Source: Flavobacteriales bacterium
GTDB taxonomy: Bacteria; Bacteroidota; Bacteroidia; Flavobacteriales; Flavobacteriaceae
DNA length: 64,000 nucleotides
Direction: 5' to 3'
Assembly (NCBI GenBank): GCA_017303755.1
Contig: JAFLBS010000001.1
Location: 992,001-1,056,000, forward strand
This document shows, one piece after another, positions 38,621 to 45,886 of the stretch; the first letter of the stretch is position 1; each line of letters starts with the position of its first letter. The notes under the pieces are model-generated. The model made no database searches and was not told where the DNA came from. It was given only the letters and a program-made list of their open reading frames with translations. Both the position numbers and the translations under genes were made by a program.

Positions 38621-38674
38621 TAAGTTAACCATCAGCAGTTTAACTTTACCTTTCATTCATAAAAGCCATTTAAA

Positions 38675-38815
38675 ATGAAAGGATTATACGCCTATATTAC
38701 CATTTGTTTGGTGGTAGTTCTGCTATCAAAATCAGCACTTTACTGTAAAATACTCGTTGGTTTGATGTATTTATATGGAATTTATCATTACTTCTATTTG
38801 AAAGAGAAGAAGTGA
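38675..38815 (+). CDS. Small membrane protein, 46 residues
   Basis: ATG at 38675 opens MKGLYAYITICLVVVLLSKS and continues through a second hydrophobic stretch to a charged LKEKK end. One or two membrane spans are possible. It sits between a NarL-like regulator and a secreted protein gene on the same strand and is followed by a hairpin, which favours a real gene, but its shortness leaves doubt. Function unknown. Confidence 0.5.
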   Translation: MKGLYAYITICLVVVLLSKSALYCKILVGLMYLYGIYHYFYLKEKK

Positions 38816-38837
38816 TTTAAATTCTTATTGTAAAAAA

Positions 38838-38882
38838 GCAGCCTTGCCATTATATGTTTTGGACGACACATAGCAAGACTGC
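38838..38882. terminator. Hairpin between two small genes
   Basis: GCAGCCTTGCCAT pairs with ATAGCAAGACTGC through two G-T pairs around an 18-base loop. No clean T run follows, so it may be an mRNA-processing or attenuating structure rather than a terminator. Confidence 0.4.
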
Positions 38883-38909
38883 AAATAATTAAAAATTATC
38901 AGCAAAATT

Positions 38910-39365
38910 ATGAAAAAAACAGTCATAGTTTCAATTTGTTTGTTGATTTCCCCTTTTTTGATTACTGCCCAGGAAAATCAACTAAATCCATCAGAAAACA
39001 CCATTTATTGTGCCGAATTTGACATTACAGTAGCCGATTTTGAGTCGGTTGATCCATCGGTCATTCGAGTGTGTTGTGGCGGACCGTTTTCAGAAGGAGA
39101 ACATCCTTGTCGGATAGTAAGTAAGGCCCAATACGAATCTTTTTCAGGGCAATCTGAAGTTGATTTTAATACGATTCAAGACGGTTTTTTTCTTACGGAT
39201 TTAATTGAGCCTAAAAAACACAAGCTATCCAAAGTTAAGGCAATTGAAGTAATTGATAGTTCGGTTACTCAATTGGGTAATAATTTAAAAATAGGAATTA
39301 AAAAACGCAGTTATAGTATTGATAACAAAGGGTTTGTTTTTTTAGAGATTGAATTTCTAAACTGA
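38910..39365 (+). CDS. Small secreted protein with cysteines
   Basis: A 151-residue protein with a signal peptide (MKKTVIVSICLLISPFLITAQ). The mature part has Cys in TIYCAEF, a CC pair in VIRVCCGGPF, and Cys in HPCRIV, so disulphides in the periplasm or outside are possible. The C-terminal half is a plain alternation of charged and hydrophobic residues. No family recognised. It lies in the regulator-kinase island, which makes a sensory or signal role a possibility only. Confidence 0.65.
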   Translation: MKKTVIVSICLLISPFLITAQENQLNPSENTIYCAEFDITVADFESVDPSVIRVCCGGPFSEGEHPCRIVSKAQYESFSGQSEVDFNTIQDGFFLTDLIEPKKHKLSKVKAIEVIDSSVTQLGNNLKIGIKKRSYSIDNKGFVFLEIEFLN

Positions 39366-39374
39366 ATTATTTTC

Positions 39375-39398
39375 AAAAATGTACACTTTTTGTGTACC
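39375..39398. promoter_or_regulatory. GTACAC palindrome, possible regulator-binding site
   Basis: GTACACTTTTTGTGTAC has perfect 6-bp arms around 5 bp (39381-39397) and the flanks AAAAAT and C. The related half site is at 38599-38620. Both precede small genes in the signalling island. Confidence 0.5.
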
Positions 39399-39485
39399 AA
39401 TAGAAACAATCCATATTCTAATTTTACATTGTTATTAATTAGTAAAGTTAAAAAAGCCAATTGAAATTAGTAAAAGCCTTTGATT

Positions 39486-39680
39486 ATGAATGTTTTGTTT
39501 TTTGACATAAGCAGTGAAACAAAAAGTTATTATCTGATCGGAATTATTCTGATTTCAATAGTTGTTTTCTTGGGTTTGTTAAAAAAGAAAGAGAATAAAA
39601 AGGTAGAAACGACTGTAAACTTCATTCTTGCGTTGGTAAGTGTATTGATTACCGTTTTTCTTTTTTATGTATCATTTTAA
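39486..39680 (+). CDS. Small membrane protein, 64 residues
   Basis: Starts MNVLFFDISSETKSYYLIG. Two hydrophobic segments, ISIVVFLGLL (about 20-34) and FILALVSVLITVFLFYVSF (about 46-64), flank a basic loop KKKENKKVE. This is a hairpin membrane protein of unknown role, 341 bp before the first TPR kinase. ATG at 39486 is preferred to the TTG six bases earlier. Confidence 0.55.
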   Translation: MNVLFFDISSETKSYYLIGIILISIVVFLGLLKKKENKKVETTVNFILALVSVLITVFLFYVSF

Positions 39681-39790
39681 AAGCTATTTGTGAACCCAAT
39701 TTGATTGCCATTTTGTAGTATACGCCAGTAAATTGAAAATAGTTAAAAATAGTCAAGTAAGCCGGCAATTGAATTCACAAATAGTAAACA

Positions 39791-39827
39791 GTGATTTTCA
39801 GATTTTTTCTGGAAATCACTTTGTTTT
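39791..39827 (+). terminator. Terminator-like hairpin
   Basis: GTGATTTTCAGA pairs with TCTGGAAATCAC (one G-T pair) around TTTTT, followed by a T-rich TTTGTTTTT stretch. It would end transcripts of the small membrane protein gene. Confidence 0.5.
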
Positions 39828-39940
39828 TGGTGAAAAGTAGTCAAAATTTTATGCAAGCTAAATGAATTTTGTAATTTGTAACTTGAAAAAATAAAGTCAA
39901 ACACTATAAAACCTATTCAAAGTGCTTTAAAAGCAATGAG

Positions 39941-40014
39941 AAAAATCTATGTTTCTACTTGTTTAAAAAATAAAACCAACTTATCTGATCTTAAATGCCT
40001 TATATGGTTCAAAA
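39941..40014 (+). repeat. Dispersed repeat family C, copy 1
   Basis: AAAAATCTATGTTTCT, then GTTTAAAAAA, then TCTTAAATGCCTTATATGG and TTCAAAA. Further copies lie at 42118-42168 (variant), 42263-42328 and 50041-50067 (part). The ATG inside AAATGCC gives the kinase a false early start. Confidence 0.75.
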
Positions 40015-40021
40015 TAAAACA

Positions 40022-42055
40022 ATGAAATTATACCCACAATATTTTATCTTTTTTCTGATTCTAGTGGTTGTCTCTTGTACCAAAAAGACCACTATAAACA
40101 GTTCCCGTAACGACTCAGTAGAAAAATACCTTAAACTCGCCAGCATTGATACTTTGCCTGTTGAAACCCGCAAAAAGCACAACCACAAAGCATTCTCATT
40201 TATTGATTTGGAGAAGAATGATAGTGTGGTGAGGTGGTATTTGTGTGATATTTCTTGGAGTTTTATTAGATTAAGAGATAGTATTAATTACTACGAGAGT
40301 TCAAAGATTTATTTTGAAAAAGCAGAAAAGGCAAAAGACACATTAAACCTAGCAAGATTTTTTCGTCAAAAATCAAGTTTTTTTTCTGAAAAGAATAATC
40401 AAAATGACAGTGCCTTTTATTACGTTAGTAAATCAGAGAAATTGTTTTTAAAAACCTCAAATTACGAAGGATTAACAAGAGTTTATTTAAATAAAGCACA
40501 AATACAAATAGGTTTTAATGATTTCCTTGGGGCTGAGTTATCATTAAAAAAAGCAAACAGGTATGTAAATGATAAAGATTTAATCTATGAAAAATATGAA
40601 GTTATTAACGGTTTGGGTAATATTTACAGTAGTATCGGAAAATATAAACTAGCTATTGAATCACATAAGAAGGCTTACAATTTATCAAGAAAATTTAAAA
40701 GAGTATACACTAATTCTGGCGAACACTATCAGGGCACAAGCTTGAATAATATTGGTAATTGTTATCGTGAAGTTAAAGACTATACTACAGCTCTAACTTA
40801 TTTCAAACAAGCGTTAAGAGATCATAAAAGTTTACTTAAAGACAAATCCTTAAAAGCTTTTTTGTTAAATAATATAGGTTGCTGTTATCTAAAAACTAAT
40901 CGATTACATAATTTGCATCACATATTCAAAGAAGCTGCAAAAATATTTGATAGTTGTGGGATAAAAAATGAAGGTGCAATCAGTAGGATTTACCTTGCTG
41001 AATATTATGCAAAAATAAATGATACATCAACAGCTATAAAATATGCTGATAAGGCTGTAGAATTAGCAAAAGAATCAAAATCAGGCTATTACTATTTGTA
41101 CACACTGAGTAATGCGGGAACTATTGATAAGAAAAAAGCACCACAATATATTGCAGAATACCATAGTTTAAATGATAGCTTATTATTTGAAGAACGAAAA
41201 GCGCGAAACCAGTATTTTAAAATCCAACTTGAAACCGACGAAATTGCCCAAGAAAAAGAAAAAGCAATCAAACAAAAATGGGTTCAAACATCAATAATAG
41301 CTAGTGTTTTACTAATCGTTATATTGCTATTTGTAATCTATAAACAGCAAAGCCAAAAAAAGGAGTTTCTACTCATTCAAAACCAGCAAAAAGCCAATGA
41401 AGAAATCTATCAGTTGATGTTACAACAACAACGAAAAGAAGAAGAAGCTAAGCAAAAAGAAAAGAAACGCATTGCCTTAGAGTTACATGATAATGTGATG
41501 AACAAATTAGCAAGTACTCGCTTTAATTTGTTTACTCTCACTCAGCAAACCAATTCAGAAAATACTAACAATGCCAGACAACACATTCAAACCATTAAGG
41601 AAATCGAAGATGAAATCCGCAATCTAACCCACGAACTCTCAAAAGAACATTTCTCTGAAGACAATAGTTTTGCTTCTCTGGTAGCACAATTTTTCAATCA
41701 ACAAAACAAAATGCATCCTACAAAGTATGAATTACAAATAGTTGAAGAGATTAATTGGGACATAATTTCCTCTGAAATAAAAATGAATTTATACCGGATC
41801 ATTCAAGAAGCGATCCATAATTGCAACAAATACGCCAACGCCACTCAAGTGGAAATCAATATAATCAAAGAAAGTAAGCAACTCCAACTTTCTATAAAAG
41901 ACAACGGAATTGGTTTTGATACCAACGAAGTCAAACAAGGTATTGGTTTACACAATATGCAACAACGAATAGACTCCATAAATGGTACAATTACTATTCA
42001 TTCCACATTAGGAACAGGAACAGAAATAAAATGTACAGTAACAATTAAAAATTAG
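40022..42055 (+). CDS. Lipid-anchored TPR sensor histidine kinase 1
   Basis: A 677-residue sensor kinase. The signal peptide MKLYPQYFIFFLILVVVSC ends in a lipobox, so the N-terminal part lies outside the cytoplasm. Residues about 60-400 hold tetratricopeptide repeats (YEVINGLGNIYSSIGKYKLAIESH, NNIGNCYREVKDYTTALTYF). A membrane span (TSIIASVLLIVILLFVIY) at about 425 leads into the NarX-type kinase: H489 in RIALELHDNV (HisKA_3), the N box YRIIQEAIHNCNKYAN, DNGIGFD and GIGLHNMQQRI. The ATG at 40022 is preferred, as the earlier one is inside repeat C. The likely partner is the NarL-like regulator at 37932. Confidence 0.9.
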   Translation: MKLYPQYFIFFLILVVVSCTKKTTINSSRNDSVEKYLKLASIDTLPVETRKKHNHKAFSFIDLEKNDSVVRWYLCDISWSFIRLRDSINYYESSKIYFEKAEKAKDTLNLARFFRQKSSFFSEKNNQNDSAFYYVSKSEKLFLKTSNYEGLTRVYLNKAQIQIGFNDFLGAELSLKKANRYVNDKDLIYEKYEVINGLGNIYSSIGKYKLAIESHKKAYNLSRKFKRVYTNSGEHYQGTSLNNIGNCYREVKDYTTALTYFKQALRDHKSLLKDKSLKAFLLNNIGCCYLKTNRLHNLHHIFKEAAKIFDSCGIKNEGAISRIYLAEYYAKINDTSTAIKYADKAVELAKESKSGYYYLYTLSNAGTIDKKKAPQYIAEYHSLNDSLLFEERKARNQYFKIQLETDEIAQEKEKAIKQKWVQTSIIASVLLIVILLFVIYKQQSQKKEFLLIQNQQKANEEIYQLMLQQQRKEEEAKQKEKKRIALELHDNVMNKLASTRFNLFTLTQQTNSENTNNARQHIQTIKEIEDEIRNLTHELSKEHFSEDNSFASLVAQFFNQQNKMHPTKYELQIVEEINWDIISSEIKMNLYRIIQEAIHNCNKYANATQVEINIIKESKQLQLSIKDNGIGFDTNEVKQGIGLHNMQQRIDSINGTITIHSTLGTGTEIKCTVTIKN

Positions 42056-42117
42056 ATTAATAGTATAAATTAACACTATGAAATCTATAATCAAGCAAAG
42101 CGCCTCAACACAAAGAG

Positions 42118-42168
42118 AAAATCTATGTTTCTTGTGTTAAAAATAATTAACCATATAAGACATAAAAG
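42118..42168 (+). repeat. Dispersed repeat family C, variant copy
   Basis: AAAATCTATGTTTCTTGTG then TTAAAAATAATTAACCATAT and AAGACATAAAAG: the first half matches the other copies, the second half has drifted or is reversed. Confidence 0.5.
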
Positions 42169-42262
42169 AAATGCAAGGATTAATACTTAAAGAACTATTG
42201 CTGAGAATAAAACAGGAATATCTATGAAGTCTTAATCAAGCCTAGCGCCTTATCGTATATTG

Positions 42263-42328
42263 AAAAATCTATGTTTCTATGTGTTTAAAAAAACTTAACT
42301 GACCTTAAATGCCTTATATGGTTCAAAA
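42263..42328 (+). repeat. Dispersed repeat family C, copy 3
   Basis: AAAAATCTATGTTTCTATGTG, TTTAAAAAAACTTAACTG, ACCTTAAATGCCTTATATGG and TTCAAAA: the best copy of the family in this window. Confidence 0.75.
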
Positions 42329-42429
42329 CAATAAAGTAAATTTTATGTGTTTACAGCAGAAAGTAACACTTCAAAAAAAGATTAAGTAATTATACAACCA
42401 TTACATACAAAAATATTCTCAATTCTACA

Positions 42430-42450
42430 CCCGTAGTTCTACCTGTTTTT
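42430..42450 (+). promoter_or_regulatory. Direct repeat 1 upstream of the repeat-peptide gene
   Basis: CCCGTAGTTCTACCTG followed by TTTTT. It matches the site at 42571-42591 in 20 of 21 positions, 141 bp apart, about 360 bp before the peptide start. A binding site for a response regulator of the island is the leading guess. Confidence 0.5.
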
Positions 42451-42570
42451 CATTTAATATAGAACTCTTCTCCAACAAAACACACTAATTATTCTACTTA
42501 AATTTTTTATTTTAAATTTATTAAATAACTGAAAATCAATATTTTAATTAAAAAGTTAAACAAAAATTAC

Positions 42571-42591
42571 CCCGTATTTCTACCTGTTTTT
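42571..42591 (+). promoter_or_regulatory. Direct repeat 2 upstream of the repeat-peptide gene
   Basis: CCCGTATTTCTACCTG followed by TTTTT, the second copy, about 219 bp before the peptide start. Same strand and orientation as the first copy. Confidence 0.5.
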
Positions 42592-42789
42592 AAAATCCAT
42601 CCATTCACCCAGATTTGGCATTCATTCACTATCAAACGAGTGTAATCCACATTATACACGCGAGAAGCTTGCAATCAACTCTCATTGTAGAATTAATTTT
42701 ACACCAAATAAAAGTCCCCAAACAATTTGTGAAAAACAAATGACTTTTAAAGGAACCCAATTTTAACAAAACATAAAAAACTAGAAATT

Positions 42790-43005
42790 ATGAAAAATTC
42801 ATTATTAATGTATGGAGTTTTTACCATTATGATTTTATTAACATCATTTACCTCTCCTGCAGAGATTGGTGGATCAAGAGGACAAGAGACTAGATATGAA
42901 ATCGGTGGATCAAGAGGACAAGAAACCAGATATGAAATCGGTGGATCAAGAGGACAAGAGACTAGATATGAAATCGGTGGATCAAGAGGACAAGAGACTA
43001 GATAA
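42790..43005 (+). CDS. Secreted tandem-repeat peptide precursor
   Basis: A 71-residue precursor. Residues 1-24 (MKNSLLMYGVFTIMILLTSF then TSPA) form a signal peptide with an S-P-A signal peptidase I site. Cleavage after A24 leaves three units of EIGGSRGQETRY and a last unit EIGGSRGQETR, exactly in phase with the array. Each unit has two Arg and two Glu and no net charge. In the DNA the units are 36 bp and differ only at third codon positions (GAG/GAA, ATT/ATC, GAG/GAA, ACT/ACC); the final Tyr codon TAT has become TAA. It is followed by a terminator and by a TPR kinase and response regulator on the same strand. Processing to short peptides and a signalling role are inference. Confidence 0.75.
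   Translation: MKNSLLMYGVFTIMILLTSFTSPAEIGGSRGQETRYEIGGSRGQETRYEIGGSRGQETRYEIGGSRGQETR
42862..43005 (+). repeat. Four 36-bp tandem repeats in the peptide gene
   Basis: Unit boundaries at 42862, 42898, 42934 and 42970. Units 3 and 4 are identical except for the last base (TAT versus TAA). Units 1 and 2 differ from them at silent positions only. Confidence 0.97.
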
Positions 43006-43025
43006 ATTTTTAAATTAAACGATAT

Positions 43026-43060
43026 AAAAGCTACCAAAATTTTTTGGTAGCTTTTTTTTT
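43026..43060 (+). terminator. Terminator of the repeat-peptide gene
   Basis: AAAAGCTACCAAAA pairs perfectly with TTTTGGTAGCTTTT and is followed by eight or more T. It ends 6 bp before the kinase start, so the kinase is reached by readthrough or from a separate promoter. This would make the peptide far more abundant than the kinase. Confidence 0.88.
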
Positions 43061-43066
43061 TTATTT

Positions 43067-45142
43067 TTGATAAAAAAACTTTTGAAAAATATTTTTTACC
43101 TTTTCATATCTGTCTTTTTAATCTTTGTAGGTTGTGATAAATCGCTGAAAGGAAAAGATACAACTGCTCAAAAAGATATTGGGAACAACGATAGTTTAAT
43201 GCTATTTGTTAAAAATATTGATTTTAAATCAAACTCAAACACCAAAATATACGCATATTCTAAATTAGCTTTTGATTATATTTATAATTCAAATAAAAAT
43301 GATTCTCTGACAAGAGGTGTTCTTTTGAAAATAGCAAGGACATCTCAAAAGATTGGAAAAGAAAATCTTTTTTTAAAAGCTAATAAATTATTATTAATTC
43401 AATCCATTGAGAAGAAAGATTCAATCAACATTGGTAATTCATATTTTTTAAGCGCAGACAATCATTTTGAAAAAGGAACAGTAGATAGTGCTTTTTTTTA
43501 TTTTTTAAAAGCAGAAAAATATTTTTTAAAAAAGAATGATAACGAAGTTCTAGGAACTATTTATCTTAAAAAATCTTTAATACAATTGGAGATTAATGAT
43601 TTATATGGTGCAGAATTTTCAGCAACAGAGTCTCTTAAATATTTGAAACTTAGTAAAGATGTTCTAGGGCAATATGATGCATTTACTAATTTAGGAATTA
43701 TATCAAATGAAACAGAAAATTATGACAAAGCTATTCATTACCATAGTAAGGCGCTTGAAATAGCTGAATCATACAAAGACCAAAATTTCTATTTAAAAGA
43801 AATCTCTCTAAATAATTTAGGCAACACATATCAAAATTCAAAGAAATACAAAGATGCAATTAACAAATTTCAAAATGCATTATCAAATAATAAACTTTCA
43901 ATTTTTAAGCCAAGTTTGTATGCAACATTAATAGATAATATTGCTTATTGTAAATTTAAATTGAATGATACGAGAGATTTACCAAAACTTTTTTTTGAAT
44001 CTCTTAGGATAAGAGATAGTTTACATCAAGATTCAAAAGTTATATTTAGTAAAATACATTTATCAGAATATTTTCATTTCAAGGGAGATAGTTTAAATTC
44101 TAACAAATATGCTAAAGAAGCATTATTCTTTTCAAGAGAAACAAAGTCTCCATTAGATATTTTGGCATCTCTCAAGCAGGTTTCAATTGTCGACACAAAG
44201 AATTCAAGTAAACACTCAAATGAATATTTTAAACTTAGTGATAGTTTACAAAGTGCAGAAAGAAATTCGAAAGACCGATTTGCTAGAATTCAATTTGAAA
44301 CAGACGAAATAATTCAACAAAACACCCAACTCTCCGAGCAAAACCGTGACATCCTTAATTACTTTGCAATTGCTATAGTATTTGGTGGATTTTTGTTTTT
44401 TGCCCGTTTTCAGCGATTAAAAGCTCGCGAGTTGGCGCTAAAGCAAACCCAACAACAAGCCAACGAAGAAATTTACCGACTAATCATTTCGCACCAAAAT
44501 CAACTTGAGGAAGGTCGTGATCTAGAGAAAAAACGCATTTCCAAAGAATTACACGATGGAGTACTCGGTCGACTTTTTGGTTTACGCCTTAATTTGGATG
44601 GATTGAATAATTTTGATGACGAAGAAACCAAACAACAGCGTTTGGAGTATTTAAACGAACTTAAAGTAATCGAGCAAGATCTTCGTGAGATTTCGCATGA
44701 GTTGAGTCGGGAGAATTTGGTGTTGATCAATAATTTTGTGGCCATCATCAATAATTTATTGGAACAACAGTCTAAAATCAACAAAGCCAAAATCAATACT
44801 TTAATTAGTGATAAAATTGATTGGGAAAAGGTATCCAACACCATAAAAATTAATTTGTATCGCATTTTACAAGAGTCGCTACAAAACATCAATAAACACG
44901 CAGAAGCCAGTAAAATAAACGTCATCTTTAATAAAGATCCAAAAGGAAATTTAATTTTTTCAGTAGAAGACGACGGAAAAGGGTACAACACCAACGGTAA
45001 GAAAACCAAAGGAATAGGCATGAACAATATTGTTGATCGCGTGCATCAATGTCAAGGGAAAATAGATATTAAATCACAAATTGGAAAAGGAACGAAAATT
45101 ATTATTACATTTCCACTCGAAAATGAAACTATAAACATGTAA
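43067..45142 (+). CDS. Lipid-anchored TPR sensor histidine kinase 2
   Basis: A 691-residue paralogue of the kinase at 40022. The start is TTG; the signal peptide IKKLLKNIFYLFISVFLIF followed by VGC (lipobox) needs it, and no ATG precedes. Residues about 60-400 hold TPR repeats (FTNLGIISNETENYDKAIHYH, LNNLGNTYQNSKKYKDAINKF), then a membrane span (NYFAIAIVFGGFLFFARF, about 430-447) and the kinase with H496 in RISKELHDGV, YRILQESLQNINKHAEAS, DDGKGYN and GIGMNNIVDRV. The TPR part would face the periplasm, where a secreted peptide could reach it. Coupled to the next gene through TAATG. Confidence 0.9.
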   Translation: MIKKLLKNIFYLFISVFLIFVGCDKSLKGKDTTAQKDIGNNDSLMLFVKNIDFKSNSNTKIYAYSKLAFDYIYNSNKNDSLTRGVLLKIARTSQKIGKENLFLKANKLLLIQSIEKKDSINIGNSYFLSADNHFEKGTVDSAFFYFLKAEKYFLKKNDNEVLGTIYLKKSLIQLEINDLYGAEFSATESLKYLKLSKDVLGQYDAFTNLGIISNETENYDKAIHYHSKALEIAESYKDQNFYLKEISLNNLGNTYQNSKKYKDAINKFQNALSNNKLSIFKPSLYATLIDNIAYCKFKLNDTRDLPKLFFESLRIRDSLHQDSKVIFSKIHLSEYFHFKGDSLNSNKYAKEALFFSRETKSPLDILASLKQVSIVDTKNSSKHSNEYFKLSDSLQSAERNSKDRFARIQFETDEIIQQNTQLSEQNRDILNYFAIAIVFGGFLFFARFQRLKARELALKQTQQQANEEIYRLIISHQNQLEEGRDLEKKRISKELHDGVLGRLFGLRLNLDGLNNFDDEETKQQRLEYLNELKVIEQDLREISHELSRENLVLINNFVAIINNLLEQQSKINKAKINTLISDKIDWEKVSNTIKINLYRILQESLQNINKHAEASKINVIFNKDPKGNLIFSVEDDGKGYNTNGKKTKGIGMNNIVDRVHQCQGKIDIKSQIGKGTKIIITFPLENETINM

Positions 45143-45819
45143 TGCCAATGTCCCAAAACATTAACTTATTAATCGTTGACGATCATCCTTTTATCATCCA
45201 AGGATATGAAAATGTCATTAAAAGATTTCCCAATAAAAAGTACGAGTTTACCATTACCAAAGCTTCTGATTGCAAATCGGGTTACGAAACCATCATGAAT
45301 TCGGGTAGTACATTTGACTATGCTTTTCTAGACATCAGTATGCCTGATTATCCCGAAAAAAACATTTCAACGGGTGAAGATTTAGCCAAATTAATCAACA
45401 GTGAAATGCCCAATTGTAAAGTAATTCTTCTTACCATGCATTCGGAGCGATTAAAAGCTCAAACCATCATAGACGAAATTGACCCAATCGGATTAGTCAT
45501 CAAAAATGATCTGACTTTTGACAATATGCTTCTCGCCATCGAAACTGTTTTGAAAGGCGAAAAATACTATAGCGAATCAGTAATTAATTTCTTAAACCAA
45601 CAACAAAACGAAAAAGTGTATGTAGATGTAATCGACCGACAAATTCTACACTTTTTGAGTAAAGGAATCAAAGATGACGATGTAGCTCTTTATATTCCAA
45701 TTTCTTCCGCTTCTGTTTTATCGCGTATCGAAAACATGAAAGAACTCATCGGGAAGAAAAAATGTTCCAATCAAGAATTATTAGACATTGCCAAAACCAA
45801 TGGCATGATGTTGAAGTAA
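45142..45819 (+). CDS. NarL-like response regulator (paralogue 2)
   Basis: A 225-residue partner of the kinase just upstream, overlapping its stop by one base (TAATG), so translation is coupled. The receiver has D13-D14 in LLIVDDHPFIIQGY, phosphoacceptor D64 in AFLDISMPDY, the LLTMHS strand and Lys in LVIKND. The output domain (about 150-225: RQILHFLSKGIKDDDVALYI, SSASVLSRIENMKELI) is a poorly conserved LuxR-type helix-turn-helix. Close to the regulator at 37932 in plan and sequence. Confidence 0.9.
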   Translation: MPMSQNINLLIVDDHPFIIQGYENVIKRFPNKKYEFTITKASDCKSGYETIMNSGSTFDYAFLDISMPDYPEKNISTGEDLAKLINSEMPNCKVILLTMHSERLKAQTIIDEIDPIGLVIKNDLTFDNMLLAIETVLKGEKYYSESVINFLNQQQNEKVYVDVIDRQILHFLSKGIKDDDVALYIPISSASVLSRIENMKELIGKKKCSNQELLDIAKTNGMMLK

Positions 45820-45823
45820 TGTT

Positions 45824-45880
45824 CACACAAATTTCACGAATTTGCACAAAATAGTTGGTGTGAATTCGTGAAATTCGTGT
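45824..45880. repeat. Dispersed repeat family D, compact hairpin copy
   Basis: CACACAAATTTCACGAATTT on the left and GTGTGAATTCGTGAAATTC on the right are near-perfect complements. It occupies almost the whole gap between the convergent response regulator and thiL and could serve as a two-way terminator. Confidence 0.7.
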
Positions 45881-45886
45881 CAAAAA

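Larger units (their letters stand above)
39681..40021. other. 341-bp gap before the first TPR kinase
   Basis: Contains an 11-bp perfect inverted repeat CTATTTGTGAA (39684-39694) and TTCACAAATAG (39774-39784), a terminator-like hairpin (39791-39819), and a family C repeat (39941-40014) that runs up to the kinase start. No open gene seen. Confidence 0.6.
42056..42789. other. 734-bp gap upstream of the repeat-peptide gene
   Basis: The first third is family C repeats (42118-42168 and 42263-42328). The rest is AT-rich and holds two 21-bp direct repeats (42430-42450, 42571-42591) and the presumed promoter region of the repeat-peptide gene. No further open reading frame with a believable start was found; no promoter matching TTG-N19-TAnnTTTG was evident. 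Confidence 0.65.

Noticed and set aside
42862-43005. CRISPR array
   Set aside because: The four 36-bp units are contiguous with no spacers and are in frame with a signal peptide; no cas genes in the window.
42747-43037. Minus-strand open frame across the repeat array (units like SYLVSCPLDPPI)
   Set aside because: The 36-bp unit keeps both strands open. Silent-site evidence does not separate the strands, because the third positions coincide in this frame. But the minus frame would start at a TTG inside the terminator, has no signal peptide, and opposes all neighbours.
44500-45027. Minus-strand 175-codon frame inside the second TPR kinase
   Set aside because: Shadow frame over the kinase domain, whose H, N and G boxes are intact on the plus strand.
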